A stretch of DNA of 64,000 nt, taken from the NCBI GenBank assembly GCA_029582155.1, contig CM055895.1:14746787-14810786 (forward strand), read 5' to 3'. Within the stretch, counting starts at the first letter, position 1; the number at the start of each line of letters is the position of its first letter. Source of the DNA: Panopea generosa (taxonomy: Eukaryota; Mollusca; Bivalvia; Adapedonta; Hiatellidae). The notes below the pieces were generated by a model. The model searched no databases and was not told where the DNA came from. It saw only the letters and a program-made list of their open reading frames with translations. Positions 1-12,226 of the stretch are shown here, piece after piece. Both the position numbers and the translations under genes were made by a program.

Positions 1-404
1 TATGAGACCCACCCCCGCCCCAACCCACACCCTCCCCCTTGAACGGAAATTACGCTTGTCTTCAAGAGATTGTCAGCATGAGTCGTTTTGCATGGCTGTT
101 ACGCTGTTATATGTCTTGTATTTATAGTTCATCCATCTTACTGCCCATCGCTGGAAAGAACATTTCTCATGTTGATTTTTTATGTCTATACTGTATATGT
201 AGACTCGAGTTCTAGCACTATGAGAATATTCGAATAGTAGTAATATATATTTATATTGGATTCACAATAAAGTGTAGAACACACATATATGTTAACCTTA
301 TGAAGTTTATTCTAGAAATGAATACCGTGTTATAGACTCAGTAAAATGTGCGCGTTCGTAACTATAGTTTATTAAGTTTCAATAATGTTACATCTCCACA
401 AGGC
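1..404. other. Unassigned AT-rich DNA
   Basis: No open frame, RNA gene or repeat recognised. The first 40 bases are C-rich (runs of CCCC), then the sequence becomes AT-rich and leads into the 21-bp minisatellite. Confidence 0.6.
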
Positions 405-875
405 CGTGATAACTTGTAATTCGGCAATGGTTACATGGCATTCGGCAGTGGTTACATGCCATTTGACAATGGTTACATGTCATTCGGCAATGGTAACATG
501 ACATTCGGCAGTGGCTTTATGTCAATTGGAAGTGGTTACTTGTCATTCGGCAGATGTTACATGTCATTCGCCGGTGGTTACTTGTCATTCGGCAGTGTTA
601 CACATTATTTGGCAGTGGTTCCATGTCATTCGGCAGTGGTTATATACCATTCGGCAATGGTTACGTGTCATTCGGCAGAAGTAACGTCATTCAGCAGTAG
701 TAATTTATCATTGCCAGTGGTTACATGTCATTCGGCAGTGGATACATGTTTTTCAACAGTGGTTACACATCATTTGGCGGTAATTGCTTGTCATTTGGCA
801 GTGGTTACATGTCATTTGGCAGTGGTTACACTTCATTCGGTTGTGGTAACGAGTGTATTCCGCCCAAAGATGTAA
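405..875. repeat. 21-bp minisatellite, left block
   Basis: About 22 diverged copies of a 21-bp unit close to GGTTACATGTCATTCGGCAG plus T. Because 21 is a multiple of three, the array reads through as MSFGSGY-like heptads in one frame and as CHSAVVT in another. The 146-residue open frame at 435-875 is a by-product of the repeat, not a gene. The same satellite resumes at about 3068, on the far side of a retrotransposon remnant. Divergence between units is high, with many single substitutions and a few short indels. Confidence 0.95.
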
Positions 876-879
876 CTAT

Positions 880-3066
880 TCAACCAAATGACAATTATTA
901 ATACAATTCAGAAATAAGAACAAATTCAAGAAAACGAGACAAACAAAAGACAAAAGCTATACGGATGCAAAAAACAACAACAGAAGACTGGACAAAATAA
1001 AGACATTTTAAAAATAAGGTTTATAACTTAAAACTATGCCAAGGAGCAATATTTTAGTAATATGGAAGAGTTAATTGTAGACAGTAGTAAGACTAATCCT
1101 AAATTGTATTGGAAATTACTAAAACAATTAATTAGAGCAAATAAAAATTGTGAACTTATTCCTCCATTAAAAACTGCATTAGATAACGGCGAAGAAAAAT
1201 ACTATTTTGACGATAACGACAAAGCCAATGGTCTAAACGATTTTTTTGTATCACTTTCATCAAAAAGTCATCAGCAAAACAATACATTACTACCAACTTG
1301 TTCTCTTAAAACAAACAATACTCTAACACATATCAAGATAACTGAAAATGATATTATAGATACATTAAATCCCAACAAATCAGTTGGAGAAGATAAAATC
1401 AGTCATAATTTTAAAAAAAAACCACAAAAATCTGTATTTCTAAACCACTGGTTTTGCTTTATAATAAATCGCTAGAAGAATGTAAATTTCCAGAATTATG
1501 GAAACATGGTTTAATAATGCCACTATTCAAAAAAGGAAACACGAATAGCTTGTCTAATTATAGACCAATAACACTTTTAAGTTGTGTGGGTAAATTAATG
1601 AAAAGAGTTGTTAACAAACATATCTATATCTCAACTGTTCATCAGTTAATCGACATCTACCATCAAGTTTGTCTGGGTATCGATACAAGTCAATTTGCAT
1701 GCATGGTTTTCTGAGACGTTTCCGAGTCAAAGTATTTGATAGTGTGTGGATAAAAGGTCTTCTATTTAAGTTAAACAGAACGATGTTAACGGTGGTATCC
1801 TAAAATGGGCGGAAAGTTATTTAACCGGACGTCAACAAAAGGTTTTTTGTAGGTTCAAGTTTGTCTAACAGTTAGGTAACATCTGCTGGAGTTCCTCAAG
1901 GTTCTGTTTTAGGAACATTATTCTTTTGAATCTATATTCATGATATTGCCGAACATTTATTAAGTATTACTAGAACATTTGCCGATGATACATCTCTTGC
2001 ATTCACGGCATCTAATATAATTGATATTGAACGAATTTTAAACGACGATCTAAGTATGATTTCAGATTGGTCAAAACAATGGTTGGTTAATTTTAACCCA
2101 AATAAAACAGAAGCAATTTTATTTACTCTTAAAGAAATCATGTATCCTTTTTTGACTTTTAATTTGTTGATCACCATAAACATTTAGGACACACATTAAG
2201 CAACGATGGGAAATGGCATGAACATATACAAAATATTTTACACTCTGCATCAAAGGTTTTAGGTATGATCAGAAAAATCAAGTTTACAGTTAACAGAACA
2301 GCTTTAAATCAAATGTTTATATCATTTCTACGACCTATTCTAGAATATGGATCTGTAGTGTGGGGTGGATGTACCTAATATGAAAGAGAAAATTTTGAAA
2401 AAAAATTTAACCCGGTCTACTTCTCTTTGTAACTTATACAAGGTTGGTTTTCTTTAGAAAATAGATTATATCAAAAATTAATTGTTGCATATAAAGTAAA
2501 AAAAAAGGCTTAACTCCAGAATTTTTAAACAATATTTTTCCTGAAACTGTAATTTATTTGTCAACAAATTAATATTATATTCAACTTGTGAAAAATGTGG
2601 GCATGAAAAAGAGGATGCCGCACACTATTTCATGCAATGTCCTTTTTTTTTAGATGATCGACTTCGTCTCTTTCATGCTACACGTCACATTCATCCTTTA
2701 AGTGTTAAAACCCTGTTACACGGGAGAGATGATATTTCAGGCGATTAAAATATTGTTGTATTTAACAATATCCAAACTTATATTAAAGACACTAAACGTT
2801 TTGATAAACAATACATCTTATTAATTTAGTACTTACCTCACGGTGGAGCACTCATTTAAGGCCAGCATTTGAAGCGTATATTTAAACAATAAATCCTATT
2901 TCATTTTTTCTTCTTGCTTCATAATTGAATATGTTTTATTGTCATCTTGATTGTTTTTTTTGTAAATAATTTGTTGTTGGGAAGGGCCAATTTTAATGTT
3001 GGATAACTTGTGACCCAACCCTTTTGCTACTTCATGTATACAAAAAGCAATAAAATATGTTTGAAG
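880..3066 (+). mobile_element. Decayed non-LTR retrotransposon (jockey/CR1-like LINE)
   Basis: The segment lies between two blocks of the same 21-bp minisatellite, so it appears to have been inserted into the array. It carries an RT-coding remnant (separate entry) followed by about 300 bp of non-coding 3' sequence ending AATAAAATATGTTTGAAG just before the satellite restarts. There is no long poly-A. The N-terminal endonuclease is not visible, consistent with 5' truncation. Clade placement rests on motif style only; a Repbase or RTclass comparison would settle it. No clean target-site duplication can be read because the target is itself repetitive. Confidence 0.85.
1062..2748 (+). pseudogene. 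Broken reverse-transcriptase ORF2 remnant of the LINE
   Basis: Order of recognisable pieces, spread over several frames: a pre-RT segment with NPKLYWKLLKQL (from 1062); an RT segment with LFKKGNTNSLSNYRPITLLS (about 1523-1580); FDSVWIKGLLFKL (about 1735-1775); the motif-B-like GVPQGSVLG (1888-1914); the catalytic-box variant FADD (1978-1989); the thumb-like NPNKTEAILF; then RPILEYGSVVWGGC (about 2330-2375). Next comes a C-terminal Cys/His cluster of the form CxxCGH-x9-HYFMQC (2587-2640) and a stop at 2746-2748. At least three frameshifts and internal stops separate the pieces, including one after GTLFF at about 1929. These are standard landmarks of LINE ORF2 proteins that copy RNA by target-primed reverse transcription. 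This copy cannot make a full protein. Confidence 0.9.
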
Positions 3067-3067
3067 T

Positions 3068-3745
3068 AAAGTGGTAACCAGTTATTCGGCAGTGATTATT
3101 TGTCATTCGGCAGCGGTAACATGGTCATCGGCAGTGCTTACATGTCATTTAGCAGTCGTTACTTGTTATTTGGCGGTGGTTACATGCCATTCGGCAGTGG
3201 TTACATGTCATTCAGCAGTCGTTACTTGTTATTCGGCGGTGGTTACATGTTATTCGGCAGTGGTTACATGTCGTTCGGCAGTGGTTAATTGTCATTCGGC
3301 AGTGGTCACATGCCATTCGGCAGTGGTTAATTGTCATTCGGATGTGGTTACATGTCATTCGACAGTGGTTAATTGTCATTCGGCAGTGGTAACATGGCAT
3401 TCGGATGTGGTTACATGTCATTCAGCAGTTGTTCCATGTCATTTAATATGTCATTCGGCGTTGTTTACATGTCATTCGACATTGGTTATTTGTCATTCGT
3501 CAATGGTCACATGTCTTTGGCAGTGATTACTTGCCATTCAGTAGTGGTTACACATATTATTCGGCAGTGGTTATCTGTCATTCGGCAGTGGTAACATGTC
3601 ATTTGACAGTGGTTAATTGTCATTCGGCAGCGGTTACATGGCATTCGGCAGTGACCACTTGTTATTCGGCAGTAGTTACGCGTCATTCTGCAGTGGTTAC
3701 ATGACTTTCGGCAGTGGTTACATGTCATTCGGCAATAGTAGGAAG
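3068..3745. repeat. 21-bp minisatellite, right block
   Basis: About 32 copies of the same 21-bp unit as at 405-875, with the same stop-free frames (CHSAVVT and MSFGSGY on the plus strand; NHCRMTC on the minus strand). Open frames at 3071-3526, 3100-3288, 3373-3594, 3212-3421 and 3507-3728 all come from this repeat. Unit variants ATTCGGATG and ATTCGACAG recur locally, suggesting local block duplication. Confidence 0.95.
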
Positions 3746-3865
3746 TAGGTCAACATCTACTGACGGTCATGACATTCTATGTAAAATGGAATGTTCTATT
3801 TTGAAAAATCTAAACAATTTTCTACGGAGAAAGTAGGGCAACATCTAAATTTTATCCATACAAAA

Positions 3866-4465
3866 TGCACCCCGTCCAACGTATACATTACATAAACGGC
3901 TACTACGCCGCATTTTGGGTGATAACTACACGCGATAAACCGGTACTTCCTGTTAATTTTGTTTACGCGGTCGAACAGTGAGGTAAGAAAACCCCTTTAT
4001 TTTCATATATTGTTTCGTTTTTAAATCAAAGATATAGCCGATACGAGTGGCATTCTATTAAAGCTTCAACCGGAGATGTGTTTTTGAATCGGTACACGAC
4101 TGTTTCCTCAAACATTCGAGAAAAGTGACGGATTGAACCATTTTCAGATTGAAAACAGCTCAACTCATTACTTCCGAAGCATTTCTCGGATTACTTTATT
4201 TGTTTTATATTTGTTTTATGTATCAATATACCAAATTATATCAGTAAAAATACAAATGGATGTTATAAGGCCGCTTAACGCAATTTGCTTAGTATGTAGC
4301 ATAAGTAGGTGCCTCGTATATTGTACACTACATAAGTCGGTGTATTGTGTCATTTAGCGGCATTCTAATAACATGAAGTAAAACTACTACCCAACTATTT
4401 CAGGGTTGTTTTTAAGTTGTGCCGTTGCATGCACTTCACAAATAAACTAAGTATTTTGTTTCCGT
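3866..4465 (+). repeat. Left inverted arm of the long-TIR element
   Basis: Pairs with about 5375-5955 on the opposite strand. Similarity is strongest in the outer 100 bp and in the 150 bp around GGTGCCTCGTATATTGT. It fades inward past TTTGTTTCCG near 4460. Confidence 0.8.
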
Positions 4466-5374
4466 ATTAGAACATGATCGCCCATCTCACTATTTTGTAT
4501 GACATAACGCAGCTGTTTCAGACCCGTAGACCATTATATGTTCTTCATGTGATACATGCACGCTGTCTACTAGCGCTCGATGACATTAAATGACGTTAAA
4601 CTTTCAAACAACACATTGTTCTAATAATCTTTTTTTTAGCTGTTAAGATTCGAAGATTATAAGAATTTACCATCAGGGCTGTAGCCACACTGAGGCAAAT
4701 GGAGGCGCTTGCCTCCTGTAGAATTTGTGAAGGTTCACATATTAATTAGTGGTTTTGTAAAAAGAATAAAGTTATCCCCAAAATATGAATTACTCTTGCA
4801 AAAGTATGACATATCCTTCACATATAATATATGCAGTATGTATGTACCATAATGCCAAGCAAATACTTGTCTTACAGTGTATTACTAAGAGTTGATATGT
4901 GCTGTTATGTCGGGTCGAAAAAGCCACCAATGTGTATTCAAGATAATAGTGTAAAAGTGGGCAATTGTATAAAATGAAGATTTGAACGGCTTAAAATGTC
5001 CAATATATCAGAAAAATGCAGGAAATGCATGCCACGAGCTAAATATCTTTTCGTAGCAGCATGTCCCCCACTACTAAAAATATAATGCTGATACCAGATT
5101 TCTAGGCAATTCTATGGCACTTTAGAATGGTTGGTTCGAACCGCATCGTGGGCGAATAGTTTACATATAATTTTTTTTCTGCATATGGTATCACAAAGCC
5201 ATTGCATTAAAAAAAAACTTGGTCAAGGTAAGTTGTTTTTTCTTTATAATTGCAGATCTTGAACCAGCGAAGAATTTGAGCCTAGACACATACTACACAT
5301 TTTTTTCACTGTGTTTTGAATAGAGATGTTACAATTGAGCCCCATGGGAAATGTTATAGTGGTGTGAGACGTTA

Positions 5375-5955
5375 AAACGGAAACAGTCTTTGTTTGTGAA
5401 GTGTCAAAAACGATACAATTTATAAATAACAACCCGCTTATAATTGGATAGAAACGTATTCCATGTAATTAGAATACCGCTGAATGACACAATACCTCGA
5501 CGTATATAGCGAACAATATACGAGGCACCTAGTTATGCTGCATTCTACGCAAACTTTGGCGTTTAGCAGCCTTATGACATCAACTTGTATTTTTTTTACT
5601 GATACAACTTGGTTTATTGATATATAAAACAAATGTAAAACACAAAAAATTGTCCTAGAAATTCTCACGAAGTGATAAATTGATCTGTAAATTACGTGTT
5701 TTCAATCTGAAAGTGGTTCATTCCGTCACTTTTCTCGAATGTTTGCTCGCTTGAAACTTAAATACAATGACGCTCGTATCTGCTATATCTTTGATTTAAA
5801 AACGAAAATAAAGGTTTTTTTTCTCACCTTACTGCCCAACCGCGTGCACAAAAATAACAGAAGTACCAGTTTATCATGTGTGGTTATCACCGAAAATGCG
5901 GCGTAGTAGCCGCTTATGTAACGTATACGTTGGACGGAGTGAAATGTGTATGAGT
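5375..5955 (-). repeat. Right inverted arm of the long-TIR element
   Basis: Reverse-complement partner of the left arm. It ends outward at GTATACGTTGGACGGAG. The 76-residue minus-strand open frame at 5438-5668 and the 74-residue plus-strand one at 4133-4357 are the same arm sequence translated from either end, so neither is evidence of a gene. Confidence 0.8.
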
Positions 5956-6725
5956 CTAAGATAAAAGTGTATTTGTCAACTGTAACTCGGTGCCTCTGTC
6001 CGTTTAAGGCACAACAGGTTTTTTAAAGACGCATCACTTTTAACTTTCTGTTCAGTAAATGATGGAACGTTTATTGAATCACAAAGAGGACTTTTGAAAT
6101 TTTATGATTAGGTAAACAAATATTTAGAAACATTAAATACATGACAGTCAGTTATATTTTATAAGTAAATATAAAAGGTGACTAAATTAATATCTTATTA
6201 ATAGTTGGTATAATGAAACTCTTCCCATCACGCTTGTAATGTAAATATGAGTAAAATAGTTGTAGATTTTTAGCAAAAAAAAAAAGAAACTGATGAAATT
6301 AAAATATTTTACCCTTTTTGTCACAGACGATCGCAAAGGTGCGAAAAAGGGTAGTTTTAATACTTTACTAAAGTTACGTCCGTTTCAAAAATAGAAAATA
6401 ACTTACGGGTCTGATTACATTCTCGGTTATTTAAATTTCATATTTGCATCAAATAAATATGTAACTTAAAAAATAATGTTGAGTTAAAACTGATCAAAAC
6501 TGCCTTGTGTTACTTTTAAACTATGCAACTGTTTTATAACACATATTCCAATTAAGTTGTGTAACAGTAGAACTCACTATTCACATAATACAAAGCTACA
6601 AGTGATGACCTATCTACTTTTCATCAAATTGTTTGAATGAACATGCTATTGCCACACGTACACATTGATACTTTTATGTGTTCATTTATATTTGCACAAT
6701 ATACCATACTCTCTCGTGAATAACA
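5956..6725. other. Unassigned AT-rich DNA
   Basis: No gene or repeat recognised. It contains short A/T runs and a small palindromic patch (ACCCTTTTTGTC ... GCGAAAAAGGGT, about 6311-6351) that could form a hairpin. Confidence 0.5.
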
Positions 6726-6726
6726 G

Positions 6727-7406
<680 letters not shown>

Positions 7407-8260
7407 TCATGAACAACAATTAAATTGTGGCAGCACTTAAATCAACGTGGTTTGATGGACATGGATCGGTATCAGAGTTTTTTGGTTTAGAAACCTATTT
7501 AGTACGGCTTCTGTCCGGCAACATTATTATCTAGAATGATACTATACCAGTAATCAACACAGTATAAGCTATTGCTGTACGCTTAATTAGGCAGAAACAC
7601 AATAGAACGGATCGTATATCACTTTGGTCATCGACTTGTGTTTATAAGTATAAGATTTACGTACGAATAGGTGACACCTTGCACATGTTTCATTATAGCA
7701 TAGCTATTTTGGTTTTTTAAAAAGGAAACTGTTATTCAAGGCTTTCAAAAGTTCTTATGGTGTTGTTAGTGAAACTCCAAATAAACATTTTATCACTTCA
7801 AATAGAACGCAATTTTTAGTTTGTAAAATTACGAACGTTAGTAAAAAAGGGCCCCTGATTTATCATTAAAGAAGAGTTAAACCATTGGCCAAAGGATTTT
7901 TATATTTCGTTTGGCGTATTGAATGATAAAGTGTGCTTCTTCGGCACATTTATTACTGTGTTATCGCAAATTCACTGTGTCTTCATGATCCAACGGGTTT
8001 CTAAATCTGTCCTTTATATAGCATATGAGAAGTCATGAATCCTTAACTGGATCCTACTCATATAAAGCTATCAGTTCATGTATGCAAATTGTCCGTCCAG
8101 TTCAGAGGCGTTGCATGTAAATCCATAGTATATAAGTCATGGTTGACATCAAATTTATTGGTTTGGCAGAAGCCTTACTATTGTATCTATGGATTGCATT
8201 GTAGCAAGGAGCGCTCCCTATAGTCTGGTCTGTACATTTATGTGTGGTTATTCGCAAATG
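7407..8260. other. Unassigned AT-rich DNA
   Basis: No open frame with protein-like composition, no RNA gene and no repeat structure recognised between the AAC tract and the TCTG/TC microsatellite. Confidence 0.5.
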
Positions 8261-8261
8261 A

Positions 8262-8280
8262 CTCTCTGTCTCTGTCTCTG

Positions 8281-8311
<31 letters not shown>

Positions 8312-8312
8312 G
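8262..8312. repeat. (TCTGTC)n/(TC)n microsatellite
   Basis: Three to four TCTGTC hexamers run into about 12 TC dinucleotides and then TGTATATATACACGTATATG. The open frames at 8102-8323 and 8248-8433 (minus) pass through it as RERERE and are artefacts. Confidence 0.95.
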
Positions 8313-8429
8313 TATATATACACGTATATGTGTAGTTCTCTTGCATGATCAGTAACTTTCGCTTCATAAAAAAAACCTCAACATCTTCCGCTGCCCTTAA
8401 GATGTTTAGATTTAATGAGCTTATAAACT

Positions 8430-8530
8430 TCACATGGACGCTGGTGTAACAAAATACTTGACTCCTGTTGGATAATGACCACCGGATAACAACTCCCGGT
8501 CATCATTTGATCAAATTTCAAATTGTTACA
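8430..8530. mobile_element. Possible small palindromic MITE
   Basis: Imperfect palindrome: GGTGTAACAA near 8440 pairs with TTGTTACACC near 8522, and the core AATGACCACCGG pairs with CCGGTCATCAT across ATAACAACT. The size (about 100 bp) and the dyad suit a small non-autonomous DNA element or a hairpin relic. No clear target duplication was found. Confidence 0.4.
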
Positions 8531-8639
8531 CCCTCAAACAACTCTGTCTTTTTCCGTTTTTCGTTTTTGCTGGGTAATGACTTCTCAACCTAATTGCCAA
8601 TATTTCTCATTATTTTGTCGAAAATGTGACCACATTTTG

Positions 8640-10655
8640 GTCCGTCCGTCCACACATTGATTGAAGTGTATGTCCTTTCGTCCTTCTGTCTGTCTATATG
8701 TCTGTCTCATGTATGGCAGCGGTTATTCTCATTGTTTTGATAAATGGTGACCACACATTGATTAAAATACTCATATTCATTGTATGTATTCTGTTGCAAA
8801 CCGAAAGTGTAAGTATGAAGAATGAAGACATGGAGAGAAGACAGAGATATAAAGTTTGTGAAATGATGCATATTAATAAAATATTTCAATGATTCCAAAC
8901 TTTTGCACGATTTTATGTGAATTGGGTACCAGTTAATTTAATGTGTATATGTATGTGAGAAACGTGATGTTATTTTTTTGCCCATGGTACTATCTTTTGA
9001 TTAGCCGTCAACTTTGTTTTGTGCTTTTACATTTATTATGTATATTTACCTATGTGTTTTACAAACCTACAACAATATATAAAAAAACATCTAATTATAC
9101 ATTTTGGTTTCATATGTGATTTAAGTAAACACGTTTAGATTGACAATGCCAAATATCCTGACAATAGCAAAAATATAGTGATTGATCAGTGGTGTATGCT
9201 AAGTATTATATAAACCCAAAGCACAATAGCACAAACCGTACTTTCATCCGCCTCTTTAAATTAGAACTAGCAATATAATGTCTTTGTGAAACGTTGCACA
9301 GTGTACATAGATCTCTCACACTCTGAACAAATCTGTCAGGAAGCTTTCACGATGGCTTACAAATCGTCAGTGTCTGTATTCGGATGCCCTCTCATACCTG
9401 CAAACATTTCCCGGAGAACCATGGCTCTACCTTTAGAAATACAAGCTGAAAAGTTATATTTGTAACACTCAAGACTATTCTATTGTTCCTCTGATAAGGC
9501 AGATAGTACATGACTATTAGACTATCTGACGGACGAGCAGACGGGCACCCTCACTTAAAACAATCCACATATTCTGTGATCTATGATGTGTGATATTCAG
9601 GAATTGCAAATAGGAATCACTATTTTATAGGGGAGGGTGGGGGTCACTTTTTCACACGAGGTATCACTTTTATTACCAATGGGGTGTCATTATATTACAG
9701 CAATTTGTGACCAGGGGTCATTTTTAAACCTAAACTACATGACCGGAGTCAATTTCGTTACAACGGCAAAACCTTTAAATGGAATATATATATATATTTA
9801 TGTATATATTTTTTAACATCAATATATTTATTCTAATATAAAAAATGTTTGATATATCAATAACTAGGATATCATCTCAAATTATGTTATCGCTAATTTT
9901 CATTCTCAGGCTTTACAGTTATTTTCTCTGCGCATGTAAGATATATAAAAAAGAATGCAACAAAAGGTCGTAGGCGAATATTTCAGAAAATAATTCACTG
10001 TTTATGCATCAGGTTCCAAAGTTCAAGTACAGCCTTTTTACATAAAAATAAATGTAATTATGAGAAACTGCACTATATCTGATAAAAGGAGCCCTTAATG
10101 TATTCAAAGAAAGACACTAGCAGTGTTACTCTATTTTAGACTGAATGGTTTCAATGATCCCAACGAATCAGAAATATTTAAAACAGTAAAACACGTTTTT
10201 ATTTCATGTTTAGTCTAATATGTAACTCAAATGCAGTTTAAGTTTGTGATGTCCTGATAAGCTAGGTACTCATTGGGTGTTAAATGTTCGCTACCTATTT
10301 CATATACATTTTTCTTTGCTAAATGTTTTTTTTTTAGTATACATGTGTATATTGTATAATTGGTACAACGTGCAGAAATCAAACGACCTTTTTCGCTGAA
10401 ATTGTAGTGACATGTGCGACGATGCGACAGAGTGGGATTTTGCACAGTAACGGAAAACAAAGAAGATCGTATAATTTCTTGATTATTTGTTCTGTATTAT
10501 CTAAAGAGAACACGGAAATTAAAAACTGTCACATTGATAGGCAAACAGCAGGGATAGTGATTGCATTACTTACTCGTAGTTTGAATGTCTTTTTAGGCCG
10601 TTAATGGCAAGTCGAAATGGCTTCTTTGTATCAGTTTACTTACGACACGAAGACA
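8640..10655. other. Mostly unassigned DNA with scattered repeat words
   Basis: No gene recognised. GGTCCGTCCGTCCACACATTG at 8639-8659 (20 bases quoted short of full) belongs to the same vocabulary as the molluscan dispersed repeat at 10.66 kb. At 9628-9760 a G-rich stretch with repeated GGGGTCA and ATCACTTTTA words resembles the text of the 11.94-12.24 kb repeats. The two overlapping open frames of about 63 residues at 8698-8898 are unsupported. Confidence 0.4.
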
Positions 10656-10659
10656 TACG

Positions 10660-11935
10660 AGTATTTTTTTATGCCCCTTCCCCCCAACCCCCAAATATTT
10701 TGGAGTGGCATATAGAAATCGCAGCGTCTGTCCGTCTGTCCTTCCGTCCGGTATTTCGTTTATACTTGCTAAGGATTATCATCATAACATGCCGACGTGT
10801 CGCGAGTAAGACCCACAACCATTTCTCAAAGGTCAAGGTCACACTTTGAGCTTGTTTGACAACACTTTGAGTCTGCGGAGATTTCGTGTTCGGCCTGTTA
10901 CTTTGTCATGCATAGACAGAGTATAACAAGACAGATATAAGACAGAGATAAAAACAAATATTAACCGATTGTGTCCGTTGTTTAAGAACTCGCCATAAAT
11001 CAGTCCTCAGTCATTCCGGTCGTCTAACCATCAAAGAAGAAATATGATTGTCAACAGTGAAATTATTAACCACCAAACATGAAGTATGCTCTAGAACATA
11101 TTAATTTCAACTCTTAATTTTTACAATAAAATATCTACAGTGATCGTGTAGCTATTTAAAAATAAATTTTCGTTATATCACAATGCATAATAAGAACGAA
11201 ACTGGAATTACAACTTAAAGCTGTAAAACTGACAGCCCTGCAAATCTCTGAAATTCAGCCGATTATGAATTTGACAGATGAAGGCTGTTTATGAAATTTA
11301 TCCATAGGTGACAAAGTTACAGACCAAACACGAAATCTCAAACAGACTGAAAGTATCGCCAAACAAAGTTAAATTGTGATCTTCCCCTTCGAAGTAGGAG
11401 TCTGGGTGTTATACGCGACACGTCGTCATGCTATGCTGGTCATTTGTAGCATATATTTATAAAATCCATCTATGCACGACAAAGTTACAGGCCGAACGCG
11501 TAATCTCACACAGGCTTAAAGTGTTGTCAAACAAACTCAAAGTGTGACCTTGACCTTTGAGGTACTGTTGTTAGTATTACGCGCGACATGTCGTCATATG
11601 TCTTGTTGATGAATTGAGCCAAGTGTTTTTGACATTTATCCATATGTGACAAAGTTACAGACCTTACACGAAATCTCAAATAGACTGAAAGTATCGTCAA
11701 ATAATGTTAAATTGTGATCTTACCCTTTGAAGTAGTAGTCTTGGTGTTATGCGTGACACGCCGACATCTTATTTTGATCATTTTAGCAAGTATTTATAAA
11801 ATCTATCTATTATAAAATCTAAGTGTGACCTTGACCATTGAGATACGGGTGTGGGTCTTACGCACGACATGCTGTCATATCATGCTGATGAATTGAGCCA
11901 AAGGTTTTTGAAATTAATCCATAGATGAAATAGTT
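10660..11935 (+). repeat. Decayed molluscan dispersed repeat with ~180-bp internal units
   Basis: It opens with TATGCCCCTTCCCCCCAACC and GGAGTGGCATATAGAAATCG, then GTCTGTCCGTCTGTCC, a start I recognise from abundant bivalve repeats. Downstream are about four diverged units of about 180 bp, each with ATCCAT-x-GACAAAGTTACAG, CGAAATCTCA, AAGTGTGACCTTGACC or a relative, a degenerate GTATTACGCGCGACATGTCG, then ATGAATTGAGCCAA. Units begin near 11297, 11465, 11637 and 11800. The 81-residue frame at 10604-10849 is not supported as a gene. Its class (Helitron-like or other) cannot be set from this copy. Confidence 0.65.
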
Positions 11936-12226
11936 ATGTTAAAAAGTACTATCCTAGACTCAATTCGAAATGTCCTAAAAATGGGGTCAAAAGTATCACT
12001 TTAATTTCGTTTAACTTGAGTCATTTGATCGTAGCGATAATTTTTTGATATAACATCTGTAATTGATGATTCATTTAAAATGTTGATAAAGGTTTTATTT
12101 TCACGTCAATATTTGTAACGTGCTTGCATTTTTATAATTACGTTTGTCTATACTGCAAAATGTTAAAGCACTATCCTAGACTCAAATCAAAATGTCCCAA
12201 AAATGGGGTCAAAAGTATCACTTTTT
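11936..12226 (+). repeat. Pair of ~65-bp direct repeats
   Basis: AGTACTATCCTAGACTC (about 11944) and GCACTATCCTAGACTC (about 12167) each start a block continuing through AATGGGGTCAAAAGTATCAC. The two blocks are about 222 bp apart and about 90% alike by eye. They could be ends of a small element or a remnant tandem duplication. Confidence 0.7.

Larger units (their letters stand above)
3866..5955. mobile_element. Element with long terminal inverted repeats (foldback-like)
   Basis: The left arm (about 3866-4465) is the diverged reverse complement of the right arm (about 5375-5955), giving a stem of roughly 0.6 kb per arm around a roughly 0.9-kb centre. Shared landmarks include CCGTCCAACGTATAC at both outer ends, TTTAAATCAAAGATATAG, ATTCGAGAAAAGTGACGGA, and GTGCCTCGTATATTGT. 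Arms differ by many substitutions and indels; for instance the left arm has about 30 bases before CAAACATTCGAG that the right arm lacks. The centre has no transposase-like frame. This architecture fits a non-autonomous foldback or long-TIR DNA transposon. An inverted segmental duplication is the alternative. Confidence 0.8.
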
